Both the position numbers and the translations under genes were made by a program. A DNA stretch of 64,000 bases, taken from the NCBI GenBank assembly GCA_902362925.1, contig CABIYL010000012.1; one strand, 5' to 3'. Each line of letters starts with the position of its first letter. Within the stretch, counting starts at the first letter, position 1. The DNA comes from Pseudoflavonifractor sp902362925 (lineage in GTDB: Bacteria; Bacillota; Clostridia; Oscillospirales; Oscillospiraceae). Below are positions 42,897-51,095 of this stretch, in pieces. Below the pieces are notes generated by a model. That model searched no databases. It had not been told where the DNA came from and was given only the letters and a program-made list of their open reading frames with translations.

Positions 42897-43997
42897 ATGC
42901 TGAAGCTGATACATGCCGCTGATTTTCATCTGGACGCGCCCTTTGCGGCCCTGCCCCCCGAGCGGGCGGCGGAGCGGCGGGAGGAGCAGCGGCAGCTCCT
43001 CACCCGCCTGGCCGAGCTGGCCGAGGCGGAGCGGGCCGATCTGGTGCTGCTGTCCGGCGACCTGCTGGACAGCGACCAGGCCCGCTATGAGACCGTCCAG
43101 GCCCTGGCCCGTGCCCTGGGGGAGATCAAGGTCCCTGTGTTCATCGCCCCGGGCAACCACGACTTCTGGTCGGCCCGCTCCCCCTGGAGCGCCGGAGCCT
43201 GGCCGGAGAATGTACACATCTTTTCCCGCTCCACTCTGGAGACGGTGGAGCTGCCAGAGCTGAACTGCACCGTCCACGGCGCTGCCTTCATCGCCCCCTC
43301 CTGCGACCAGTCCCCCCTGAAGGGCTTTTCCGCCCCGGAGGACGGAAAAGTCCACCTGATGGTCCTCCATGGCGACGTGGACGGCAGGGGGCGGTACGGC
43401 TCCATTGACCGGGCGGACATTGCCGCAAGCGGCCTGGACTACCTGGCCCTGGGCCATATCCACGCCTGTTCCGGCCTTCAGAAGGAGGGGAACACCTGGT
43501 GGGCCTACCCCGGCTGCCCCGAGGGCCGTGGCTTTGACGAGCTGGGGGACAAGGGCGTGCTGGTGGTGGAGGCGGAGAAGGGGAATGTCTCCGCCCGCTT
43601 CGTGCCCCTGTGCCGCCGGCGCTATGAGATCCTCACCGTGGACCTGTCCGGCGGGGAAAATCCGGCGGAGACCCTGGCCGCCGCCCTGCCCAGGGACGGG
43701 CAGAACGACATCTGCCGCATTATCCTCACCGGCGAGAGCGGCGTGGAGGGTCTGGACCTGGAGGCGCTGGAGGCGGTGGCCCAGCCCTACTTTTACAGCG
43801 TCACCCTCCGGGATCGGACCCGGGTCCGCCGGGACCTGTGGAGCCGGGCTGAGGAGGACACCCTCACCGGGCTGTTTTTGCGGCAGATGCAGGCCAGACT
43901 GGCCCAGGCGGAGACCGACGAGGACAGGGCGCTGGTGGAAAAAGCCGTCCGCTTCGGTCTGGCGGCGCTGGAGAACGGGGAGGACTGCTGCCCATGA
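42897..43997 (+). CDS. yhaO: SbcD-like DNA repair exonuclease, YhaO family
   Basis: A 366-residue calcineurin-like nuclease of the SbcD/Mre11 type. Motifs: HAADFHLDAPF, LLSGDLLDSDQA, APGNHDFW, VLHGDVDG and LALGHIHA. It lies immediately before an SbcC-like ATPase with a four-base overlap (ATGA), the usual YhaO-YhaN pairing of Firmicutes. The pair should process DNA ends or hairpins, by analogy. Confidence 0.92.
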   Translation: MLKLIHAADFHLDAPFAALPPERAAERREEQRQLLTRLAELAEAERADLVLLSGDLLDSDQARYETVQALARALGEIKVPVFIAPGNHDFWSARSPWSAGAWPENVHIFSRSTLETVELPELNCTVHGAAFIAPSCDQSPLKGFSAPEDGKVHLMVLHGDVDGRGRYGSIDRADIAASGLDYLALGHIHACSGLQKEGNTWWAYPGCPEGRGFDELGDKGVLVVEAEKGNVSARFVPLCRRRYEILTVDLSGGENPAETLAAALPRDGQNDICRIILTGESGVEGLDLEALEAVAQPYFYSVTLRDRTRVRRDLWSRAEEDTLTGLFLRQMQARLAQAETDEDRALVEKAVRFGLAALENGEDCCP

Positions 43998-46255
43998 GAA
44001 TCATCAAGATGACGGCCACCTTTGGCTGCCTGAACCACGCCGTGCTGGAGCCTGGACCCGGCCTGAACCTGATTGAGGCCCCCAATGAGAGCGGAAAATC
44101 CACCTGGTGCGCCTTCCTGCGGGCCATGCTCTACGGCATCCCCACCCGGGAGCGGGACCGTCAGGACTACATCGCCGAGAAGAACCGCTACCAGCCCTGG
44201 TCGGGCAGCGCCATGGAGGGCGCCCTGGAGCTGGAGTGGCAGGGGAGACAGATCACCATCCGGCGGGGCCCCAAGGGTACCACACCCTTCGGCGCCTTCT
44301 CCGCCGTGTACAGCGACACGGGAGAGCCCATCCCCGGACTCACCGCCTCCAACTGCGGAGAGACCATTCTGGGGGTGTCCCGGTCCGTGTTTGAGAAATC
44401 CGCCTTTGTGGGCCAGGGGGGTGCCGCCATCTCCGCCGACGGAGAGCTGGAGCGGCGCATTGCCGCCCTGGTGTCCTCGGGGGAGGAGGATGTGTCCTAC
44501 TCCCAGGTGGAGGACACCCTGAAGGAGTGGCTCCGGCGAAGAAAGTACAACAAGAGCGGCCAGATCCCCCGGCTGGAGAGCGAGCTGACCGTGCTGGACG
44601 ACACCCTGGCCCGGCAGGACCAGGCCGCCCGGCAGGCGGAGGACGCCCGCCGGGACCTGGAGCAGCTGACCCACTGGCGGGACAGCCTGAAAAACGCCCT
44701 GGCCACCTGGCAGAGCCGGGAGAACCGGGAGCGGCGCCGCATGTGGGAGGAGGCCGCTGCCGCTCTGGAGAAGGCCAGAGCGGAGGTGGCCGCCCTGGAG
44801 GCGGACCAGAACCGCCACGGCGCGCCTCCGGACAGGGAGACCCTCCGGCAGGCCCAGGAGGACCTGGCCTATCTGAAGACGGTGAACGCCAACCTGAAGC
44901 TGGCCGAGAGCCAGGCCCAGGAGGCGGAGGAGAAGGCCAGAGCGGCCCAGGCGGAGACGGAGGATGCCCTCTTCCCCGACATGACCGCCGACCAGGCCTG
45001 GCAGCAGGCGTCGGGTCACAGCGCACGGGTCACCGAGTGCCGTGCCCAGGCCGCCCGGGCATCCCGGAACGGATGGGTGGGAGCTGCGGCGTCCGTGGTG
45101 GCAGGCGCGGCAATCGCCGCCGCCGGCTGGTTCCTGCTGCCCCAGACCGGGTATGTTCTGCCCATCGCAGGGGCGGCGGTGCTGGTTATCGGCGCTGCGG
45201 TGTCCCTGGCGGTGAGCCGGGGCAAGGCGGCTAAGCTGACCGGGGAGGCGGAGGAGCTGCTTAGCCGGTACTCCGCCGAGTACCCCGACGACATCATCAC
45301 CCGAGCCAACGCCTTCCGTGAGAAGTGGGTGGCCGCTCAGGAGGCCAGACGGAGCGCTGAGGCGGTGGAGGACTCCCGCCGCCGGCTGATTGCCCAGCGG
45401 GAGGAGCTGACGGCAAGTCTGATGAACCTGGTCCACACCTTTGAGCCTGCGGTGCGGGACTTTTTCGGTGTGTCCGCCGCCATCTCCCGGGCGCTGAACC
45501 TGGAAGAGCGGCTGTCCACCGCCCGGGTGCGGCTGGACGGAGCGGAAAAGCTGGCCGCCAGCCTGCCCAAGCCCCAGGCCATTGCGGTGGAGGGGGACCC
45601 GGACGGCGTTCTCCCCGAGCACTTTGATCCCCAGGAGGCCGCTGCCGCCCTCTCTTCCGCCGAGGGGGAGATGAGCCGTCTGCGCAGCCTCCAGGCCATG
45701 GCCCAGGGGGAGATGAACACCCTGGGCGACCCGGTGCTGTTCCAGTCCCGGCGGGAGGAGCTGACCGAGGAGCTGTCCCGCCGCCGGGAGGAGTACGCCG
45801 CCCTCACCCTGGCCCTGGAGGGGCTGGAGGAGGCCAACAGCCAGCTCCGGTCCCGGTTCTCTCCCGCCCTCAACGCCAGAGCGGGAGAGCTGCTCTCCCG
45901 TCTCACCGGCGGAAAGTACAGTCGGGTGTCCCTCACCCGGGAGCTGGAGGCCTCCGCCGAGGAGGCGGACAGCCCCATGCCCCGGCGGACGCTGCTGCTG
46001 TCCCAGGGCACGGCGGAGCAGGTCTATCTGGCGGTGCGGCTGGCGGTGTGCCGCCTGGCCCTGCCCAAGGAGGACCCGGCGCCCATCGTGCTGGACGACG
46101 CTCTGGACGCCTTTGACGACAGCCGCATGGCTCTGGCCCTGGAGGTGCTGCGGGAGCTGGCGGAGGAGCGGCAGATTCTCCTCTTCACCTGCCACAGCCG
46201 GGAGGCCCAGTGCCTCAAGGGTGCGGAGGACGTGAAGGTGCTCAGCCTTTCCTGA
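43994..46255 (+). CDS. yhaN: SbcC-like AAA ATPase, YhaN family, with internal membrane helices
   Basis: A 753-residue SMC-like ATPase. Walker A is APNESGKST at about 29-37, the ABC-type signature LLLSQGTAEQVYLAVRLA lies near 670, and Walker B is IVLDDALDAFD near 695. Long coiled coils span about 180-320 and 420-640. In the middle are two hydrophobic helices (about 355-375 and 380-398: GAAASVVAGAAIAAAGWFLL and an equal one), so the complex may be membrane-bound, as reported for other YhaN members. Partner is YhaO. Confidence 0.9.
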   Translation: MRIIKMTATFGCLNHAVLEPGPGLNLIEAPNESGKSTWCAFLRAMLYGIPTRERDRQDYIAEKNRYQPWSGSAMEGALELEWQGRQITIRRGPKGTTPFGAFSAVYSDTGEPIPGLTASNCGETILGVSRSVFEKSAFVGQGGAAISADGELERRIAALVSSGEEDVSYSQVEDTLKEWLRRRKYNKSGQIPRLESELTVLDDTLARQDQAARQAEDARRDLEQLTHWRDSLKNALATWQSRENRERRRMWEEAAAALEKARAEVAALEADQNRHGAPPDRETLRQAQEDLAYLKTVNANLKLAESQAQEAEEKARAAQAETEDALFPDMTADQAWQQASGHSARVTECRAQAARASRNGWVGAAASVVAGAAIAAAGWFLLPQTGYVLPIAGAAVLVIGAAVSLAVSRGKAAKLTGEAEELLSRYSAEYPDDIITRANAFREKWVAAQEARRSAEAVEDSRRRLIAQREELTASLMNLVHTFEPAVRDFFGVSAAISRALNLEERLSTARVRLDGAEKLAASLPKPQAIAVEGDPDGVLPEHFDPQEAAAALSSAEGEMSRLRSLQAMAQGEMNTLGDPVLFQSRREELTEELSRRREEYAALTLALEGLEEANSQLRSRFSPALNARAGELLSRLTGGKYSRVSLTRELEASAEEADSPMPRRTLLLSQGTAEQVYLAVRLAVCRLALPKEDPAPIVLDDALDAFDDSRMALALEVLRELAEERQILLFTCHSREAQCLKGAEDVKVLSLS

Positions 46256-46269
46256 CCCAAAACAGACCA

Positions 46270-46305
46270 CAGCCTGCCGAAATCACTTTTTCGACAGGCT
46301 GTTTC
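46270..46305 (+). terminator. Terminator of YhaO-YhaN run
   Basis: ACAGCCTGCCGAAA pairs with TTTCGACAGGCTGT, followed by TTCTT. The stem resembles that at 24784-24817. Confidence 0.8.
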
Positions 46306-46334
46306 TTGCAATGGGAGGCGGGGCGCGGTATAAT
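46306..46334 (+). promoter_or_regulatory. Promoter of tandem signal peptidase genes
   Basis: TTGCAA, 17 G-rich bases, TATAAT, 30 bases before the ATG. Confidence 0.8.
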
Positions 46335-46363
46335 AAACTATCTGTGGAACGGGAGATGAGGGC

Positions 46364-46948
46364 ATGGCCCGGGGAAAGCGTGAGCTGAAACCCGAAATTC
46401 TGAGCCTGAAGGGGATGGATGCCGTCAAGGGCGACCTCTACATCTGGCTCCAGGCCTTTGTGCTCATCTCAGTGGCAGTGGTGCTCTGCTTTGCCTATCT
46501 GGGCCGGGTGGTCACCGTGTCGGGCAGTTCCATGGCGCCCACCCTCTACAATGGGGACATGCTGCTGCTGCGCAGCGGCGCGGGCAGCGTGGAGCAGGGG
46601 GATATTGTGGTGCTGACCCAGGAGTCCTTTATCTCCGAGCCCATTGTGAAGCGGGTCATTGCCACCGAGGGCCAGACCGTGGTCATCGACTACACGCAAA
46701 ACAGCGTCACCGTGGATGGCCAGCGGCTGAAGGAGCCCTATGTGGTGGAGGTTATGGCCCAGCCTGATTTCTCTAACCCGGTGGAGACTGTGACAGTGCC
46801 CGAAGGGGAGATCTTTGTCATGGGAGACAACCGGAACCACTCTGCGGACAGCCGCCACCCCAATCTGGGCACAGTGGACCTGCGCTGTGTGCTGGGAGAG
46901 GCCAAGGCGGTGCTGTTCCCCCTGGGACACCTGAAAACAATCCATTAG
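46364..46948 (+). CDS. lepB: Signal peptidase I (first copy)
   Basis: Cuts signal peptides from exported proteins at the membrane. The 194-residue protein has one N-terminal membrane helix (about 28-48), the catalytic Ser in VSGSSMAPTL, the general base Lys in IVKRVIATEG and the box VMGDNRNHSADSR. It lies 12 bases before a second copy. It has a short basic N-terminus. Confidence 0.94.
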   Translation: MARGKRELKPEILSLKGMDAVKGDLYIWLQAFVLISVAVVLCFAYLGRVVTVSGSSMAPTLYNGDMLLLRSGAGSVEQGDIVVLTQESFISEPIVKRVIATEGQTVVIDYTQNSVTVDGQRLKEPYVVEVMAQPDFSNPVETVTVPEGEIFVMGDNRNHSADSRHPNLGTVDLRCVLGEAKAVLFPLGHLKTIH

Positions 46949-46960
46949 GAGGCATAACCA

Positions 46961-47539
46961 ATGGCGGAAGAAAAACAACCTGAGACAGAGGAGGAGCAGG
47001 GCCCTGCCCTGTCCCAGGCGCTGTATGACTGGCTCCAGGCCCTGGTCATGGCCCTGGTGTGCATTATCCTCGTCTTTACCTTTGTGGGCCGGTTCATCTA
47101 TGTGTCCGGCCACTCCATGGAGCCCACGCTCTACGACAAGGACATGATGATCATCCAGGAGTTGGGCTACACGCCCAAGCAGGGGGATGTGGTGGTGCTC
47201 ACCAAGCCCTCCGAGATTGCCGACGGCCCCATCGTGAAGCGTGTCATCGCCACCGAGGGCCAGACCGTGGAGATCGACTATGCCGCCTCCTGCGTCTATG
47301 TGGACGGGGAGAAGATGGACGACAGCTATCTGGGCGAGCCCATGCGCCAGCCCAGCGACCCCAACATGAGCATCACGTCGGTGACGGTGCCCGAGGGCTG
47401 CATCTTTGTCATGGGCGACAACCGCAACCACTCCAACGACAGCCGGGACGTGCGGCTGGGGGTCATTGACGAGCGGTATGTCATCGGCCGGGCCATCTTT
47501 GTGGTACTGCCCTTTGAGAATTTCGGGGCCATCGAGTAA
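46961..47539 (+). CDS. lepB: Signal peptidase I (second copy)
   Basis: A 192-residue paralogue of the preceding gene with the same layout: membrane helix at about 25-45, Ser in VSGHSMEPTL, Lys in IVKRVIATEG, and VMGDNRNHSNDSRD. Both copies are intact, so this is a functional tandem duplication. The N-terminus is acidic (EEKQPETEEEQ) where the first copy is basic. Substrate preferences may differ. Confidence 0.94.
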   Translation: MAEEKQPETEEEQGPALSQALYDWLQALVMALVCIILVFTFVGRFIYVSGHSMEPTLYDKDMMIIQELGYTPKQGDVVVLTKPSEIADGPIVKRVIATEGQTVEIDYAASCVYVDGEKMDDSYLGEPMRQPSDPNMSITSVTVPEGCIFVMGDNRNHSNDSRDVRLGVIDERYVIGRAIFVVLPFENFGAIE

Positions 47540-47550
47540 ATCAGAAAACA

Positions 47551-47592
47551 AAAAAGAGCCGTGTGCACCTGGACGTGCATACGGCTCTTTTC
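47551..47592. terminator. Bidirectional terminator
   Basis: AAAAAGAGCCGTGTGCAC pairs with GTGCATACGGCTCTTTT (one mismatch) between convergent genes. Confidence 0.93.
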
Positions 47593-47596
47593 GTTC

Positions 47597-47839
47597 TTAC
47601 GCCAGCTCCCGGTACATGGCGGGGGCGTCGTTCTTCTTCACGGACTCGGACACGGCCAGTACCTCCACCCGCACGGCCTTCTCGCCGAAGCGGATCTCCA
47701 GCACGTCCCCCTCCTTCACATCGTAGGAGGCCTTGACCGGGCGGCCGTTGGCGGTGACCCGGGCGTTGTCGCAGGCCTCATTGGCCACAGTACGGCGCTT
47801 AATGAGGCGGGAGACTTTAAGCCATTTATCAAGTCGCAT
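47597..47839 (-). CDS. rqcP: S4-domain ribosome quality control factor RqcP (YabO)
   Basis: An 80-residue S4-domain RNA-binding protein. It begins MRLDKWLKVSRLIKRRTVAN and continues with VTANGRPVKASYDVKEGDVL. RqcP works with RqcH on stalled 50S subunits to add Ala tails. The start at 47839 has GAGGAG upstream; a longer open frame covers the repeat island and is rejected. In Bacillus it precedes yabP; here yabP is about 21 kb away. Confidence 0.92.
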   Translation of the reverse strand: MRLDKWLKVSRLIKRRTVANEACDNARVTANGRPVKASYDVKEGDVLEIRFGEKAVRVEVLAVSESVKKNDAPAMYRELA

Positions 47840-47860
47840 GGGAAAACTCCTCTCTGAAAA

Positions 47861-47889
47861 GAGCGGCTCCGGATGCCCGGAGCCGCTCC
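47861..47889. repeat. 29-bp palindromic repeat, copy 1
   Basis: GAGCGGCTCCGG-ATGC-CCGGAGCCGCTC then C; identical to copy 2. Confidence 0.92.
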
Positions 47890-48071
47890 CAGTATATGGG
47901 GAATATGGTTCCAAAAGCTCACGCCCGAATTCGGGCGGGGGAGCTCGAGGGGGCAGCCGCCCGCCTCGAATGGAATCGAATGTCCCGCAATGCCTTGCTG
48001 TGCAAGGCTTGCGGAGAGCAGCGCGAGGACTTTTGTGCCGCTGTGCGGTACAAAAGTAACGGCATTTTTGA

Positions 48072-48109
48072 AGGCTGCCGAAAAAGTCATTGGACTTTTC
48101 CGGCAGCCT
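48072..48109. repeat. 38-base hairpin in island
   Basis: AGGCTGCCG-AAAAAGTC and GACTTTT-CCGGCAGCCT arms, nearly perfect. Confidence 0.8.
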
Positions 48110-48111
48110 GA

Positions 48112-48140
48112 GAGCGGCTCCGGATGCCCGGAGCCGCTCC
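48112..48140. repeat. 29-bp palindromic repeat, copy 2
   Basis: Identical to 47861-47889, same orientation, 251 bases away. Confidence 0.92.
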
Positions 48141-48153
48141 ATGTGGGACGAAT

Positions 48154-48429
48154 TTACTGAGCCACGGCGTCCTTCAGGGCCTTGCCGGGCTTGAACACGG
48201 GCACCTTGGAGGCGGGAATCTCGATGCTCTCCTTGGTCTTGGGGTTGCGGCCAATGCGTGCGGCGCGGCTCTTCACCTCGAAGGAGCCGAAGCCCACCAG
48301 CTGGATCTTGTCGCCCTCGGCCAGAGCAGCGGCGATCACATCCAGGGCGGCGTTGAGGGCGTTCTCGGTGTCCTTCTTGGAAAGGCCGGCCTTCTCAGCG
48401 GCGGCGTTAATGAGTTCGGCTTTATTCAT
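48154..48429 (-). CDS. hup: HU-family DNA-binding protein
   Basis: A 91-residue nucleoid protein: MNKAELINAAAEKAGLSKKD, then GFGSFEVKSRAARIGRNPKT, the beta-arm signature of HU. It bends and compacts DNA. ATG 48429 has AGGAGG upstream; the longer frame is not needed. It lies in the mazG-rqcP block, as is common in Clostridia. Confidence 0.96.
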   Translation of the reverse strand: MNKAELINAAAEKAGLSKKDTENALNAALDVIAAALAEGDKIQLVGFGSFEVKSRAARIGRNPKTKESIEIPASKVPVFKPGKALKDAVAQ

Positions 48430-48496
48430 GGTAAAAATTCCTCCTACATTCTGGCAGCGGTTCTCCGCCGCGTTTATCACTTAAAGCGTATCGCTG

Positions 48497-49282
48497 TTAA
48501 GCCTCGTGCTTAGCCTGCTCCCATAGCTTATCCAATTCCGCCAAATCCATGTCCTCCATGGGGCGGTCGCCCGCCAGCTCCTCCACCCGGCGGAACCGGC
48601 CGATGAATTTCTCCGTGGCCTTCTGGAGGGCAATCTCCGGGTCCACCTTCACAAAGCGGGCGGCGTTGACGGAGGAGAAGAGCAGGTCGCCCAGCTCCTC
48701 CTCCACGTTGCTGTTCTCGGCCACGGCGGCCTTGAACTCGGTCAGCTCCTCGGACAGCTTGTCCAGCGCGCCGGACACATCCGGCCAGTCGAAGCCGGCC
48801 TTTTTCGCCTTTTTCTGCACCTTCTCGGCCCGCCACAGGGCAGGCAGGGAACGGGCCACGGAATTGAGGGCGTCGGTATGGGTGGCCTGGTGCTTCTCCT
48901 TGCGCTTGAGGGCATCCCAGTTGGTGAGGACCTCACCGGTGCCGGAGACGGACACATCGCCGAACACGTGGGGATGGCGGTAGATGAGCTTCTTGCACAC
49001 CCCGTCGGCCACGTCGTTCAGATTAAAGTTGCCCAGCTCCTCCTCAATGCGGGTGTGGAGCGCCACCTGGAGAAGCACGTCGCCCAGCTCCTCCTTCAGG
49101 TGCTCGGTGCTGCCCTCGTCGATGGCCTCGGCCACCTCATAGGTCTCCTCAAGGAAATCCCGCCGGATGCTCTCATGGGTCTGCTCTGCATCCCAGGGAC
49201 AGCCGCCGGGCGAGCGGAGAATCCGCACAATTTCCACCAAATCGTTCACATCATAGGAATCCTTGTACTGAAAATCTACCAT
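48497..49282 (-). CDS. mazG: Nucleoside triphosphate pyrophosphohydrolase MazG (YabN C-terminal part)
   Basis: A 261-residue house-cleaning enzyme that hydrolyses non-canonical NTPs. It contains two MazG repeats: CPWDAEQTHESI with EELGDVLLQVALHTRIEEE, and EELTEFKAAVAENSNVEEELGDLLFSSVNAAR. The metal-binding EExxD sets are intact. The protein lacks the N-terminal tetrapyrrole methylase domain of Bacillus YabN. ATG 49282 has GGAG 12 bases upstream; the longer frame overlaps the hairpin at 49353 and is rejected. Confidence 0.92.
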   Translation of the reverse strand: MVDFQYKDSYDVNDLVEIVRILRSPGGCPWDAEQTHESIRRDFLEETYEVAEAIDEGSTEHLKEELGDVLLQVALHTRIEEELGNFNLNDVADGVCKKLIYRHPHVFGDVSVSGTGEVLTNWDALKRKEKHQATHTDALNSVARSLPALWRAEKVQKKAKKAGFDWPDVSGALDKLSEELTEFKAAVAENSNVEEELGDLLFSSVNAARFVKVDPEIALQKATEKFIGRFRRVEELAGDRPMEDMDLAELDKLWEQAKHEA

Positions 49283-49352
49283 ACTTTGTACACTCCTGCA
49301 AGCGTTTTTTGGCTTTTTTAATCCTTCGTGACCGAAAATGAACGGGAAAGAG

Positions 49353-49386
49353 GTCAGCCGTCCCGCCAAATTGCGGGGCGGCTGAC
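49353..49386. repeat. Intergenic hairpin before mazG
   Basis: GTCAGCCGTCCCGC pairs with GCGGGGCGGCTGAC (one G-T). There is no T run on the minus-strand side, so it may be a processing or attenuating structure rather than a terminator. Confidence 0.6.
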
Positions 49387-49409
49387 AAAAAGGGGCGCAC
49401 GGCACCCAA

Positions 49410-51038
49410 TTATTTAATGTGCAGAATTTTGGCGATCTTGTCACCCTTGGGCATAAGCTCCAGATCCTCCCGGGAGAGTACCCGCAGAGCCAGCACCAGG
49501 ACCAGATACACCACCACGCCAACACCGATGCCGCCGATGGTGGCCAGGGAGTTGCCCATGTGGAGGAAGTTGGTCAGCAGGCCGTAGGTAGCCCAGGCGG
49601 CGGCGGCCATGATGACCGAGGGCACAAAGGGCTTGAGGAAGGCCCGCAGGAAGCTGGGGGGCGCGGGGATGGAGCGGCGGATGATGAAGATCTCCAGGGC
49701 GCTGATGACGATAAAGCAGGTGAGGGTGCCCACCGGAGCGCCGTTGATGCGGATGTTGGGGTTGCCCACCAGGATGAAGTTGACCACAACCTTCACCACG
49801 CCGCCGATGACCACCGCCAGGATGGGCAGGTTGACCATGCCGTTGGCCTGGAGGATGGAGTTGCACAGCAGCTGGAGGGCCACGAAGATGGAGGCCAGGC
49901 CCAGCACGGACAGCAGGGGACCGGCAACCTCCACGTCGATGGTGGGGAACAGGAGGCCCATGATGGGGCCGCCCAGGGCGAACAGGCCCATGCCCATGGG
50001 CAGGGCCAGCAGCAGGCCGATGCGCAGGGCGGATTCGCTGACCTTCTGGGCGCCCAGGTGGTCACGCCGGGCCAGGCTGGCAGACACGGCGGGGATGATG
50101 CAGGCGGTGAGGGGCACCATCATGGAGAAGGGCAGGTTGTAGATGGACATGGTCTTGGAGTAGATGCCGTAGAGGCCGCGGGCGGCGTCCAGGGCCGCCT
50201 CCTTGTCCAGGCCGTCCACAGTCTGGTACACGCTCTGAAGCTGGCTCATGACCAGCTTGGTGTCGATGAGGGTGACCAGGGAGGTGGCGGCGGAGCCCAG
50301 GGTAATGGGGATGGCCAGCTTCAGCAGGTTGCTCAGGATGCGCATGGAGCCGTCAGGCCGGTCGGTGGCGTGGATACGCTGGCGGCGCTTCCGGTCCCGG
50401 AAGAAGAGGTACAGGATATACAGCAGAGCCACCACGCTGCCGCAGGACACGCCGATGATGGCGCCCACGCTGCCCAGCTCGGGCTTCTGGATCACGTTAA
50501 CCAGGAACAGGGCCAGGGCCAGGCCCACCACCAGCTTGAAGAAGGCCTCAATGACCTGGGAGATGCCGGTGGGCATCATGTTGAAGTGGCCCTGGAAGTA
50601 GCCGCGGAAGGCGGACATAATACACACGCACAGCACCGACGGGGCCAGGGCAATGACGCAGTACACCGCCTTGGGGTTGCTGATGACGATCTGGGCCATG
50701 GGGGCGGCCAGCACGGTCATACAGAAGAAGCTGATGAGGCCCAGAATCAGGAAGGTGATAAAGGCCACACGGAAGGTGCGCTGGACCTGGTTGTGGCGGC
50801 CCAGGGCGTTGGCCTCCGAGATGGTCTTGGACAGAGCCACAGGCAGGCCGGCGGTGGAGATGGTGAGGAAGAAGTTATAGATGTTGTAGGCGCTGTTGTA
50901 GTCGGCCATCACCTCGTCGGAGAGGATGTTCCCTAGGGGAATGCGGTAGATGGCGCCGATGACCTTCACCAGGATGGCGCTGGCAGCCAGAATGGCGGCG
51001 CCGCCGAAGAAGGTGCTTTTCTTTTCTGCGTTAGACAA
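49410..51038 (-). CDS. SpoVB/YabM-type polysaccharide flippase
   Basis: A 542-residue membrane protein of the MVF/MATE superfamily with about 14 hydrophobic helices. It begins KSTFFGGAAILAASAILVKVIGAIYRIPLGNIL, shown here in parts as GAIYRIPLGNIL, typical of SpoVB and YabM flippases that move lipid-linked murein precursors or polysaccharide units. Position before mazG, HU and rqcP matches YabM of Bacillus. Whether it serves sporulation or vegetative wall synthesis is not resolved. Confidence 0.9.
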   Translation of the reverse strand: MSNAEKKSTFFGGAAILAASAILVKVIGAIYRIPLGNILSDEVMADYNSAYNIYNFFLTISTAGLPVALSKTISEANALGRHNQVQRTFRVAFITFLILGLISFFCMTVLAAPMAQIVISNPKAVYCVIALAPSVLCVCIMSAFRGYFQGHFNMMPTGISQVIEAFFKLVVGLALALFLVNVIQKPELGSVGAIIGVSCGSVVALLYILYLFFRDRKRRQRIHATDRPDGSMRILSNLLKLAIPITLGSAATSLVTLIDTKLVMSQLQSVYQTVDGLDKEAALDAARGLYGIYSKTMSIYNLPFSMMVPLTACIIPAVSASLARRDHLGAQKVSESALRIGLLLALPMGMGLFALGGPIMGLLFPTIDVEVAGPLLSVLGLASIFVALQLLCNSILQANGMVNLPILAVVIGGVVKVVVNFILVGNPNIRINGAPVGTLTCFIVISALEIFIIRRSIPAPPSFLRAFLKPFVPSVIMAAAAWATYGLLTNFLHMGNSLATIGGIGVGVVVYLVLVLALRVLSREDLELMPKGDKIAKILHIK

Positions 51039-51095
51039 GGGCTACATTCCTTTCACAGGACAGCCGCCGGGCGGCTGTGTTGGTTGGCGAGCGGC

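Larger units (their letters stand above)
47840..48153. other. Hairpin-rich non-coding island
   Basis: The only stretch over 300 bases without a gene. It holds two identical 29-bp palindromes at its ends (47861-47889 and 48112-48140), a 38-base hairpin (48072-48109), a 29-base hairpin (48029-48057, ACTTTTGTGCCGC against GCGGTACAAAAGT) and smaller ones such as GCCTTG-CAAGGC. Frames across it have no codon pattern that looks like protein. It may be a miniature repeat element or a structured leader between HU and rqcP. Confidence 0.7.
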
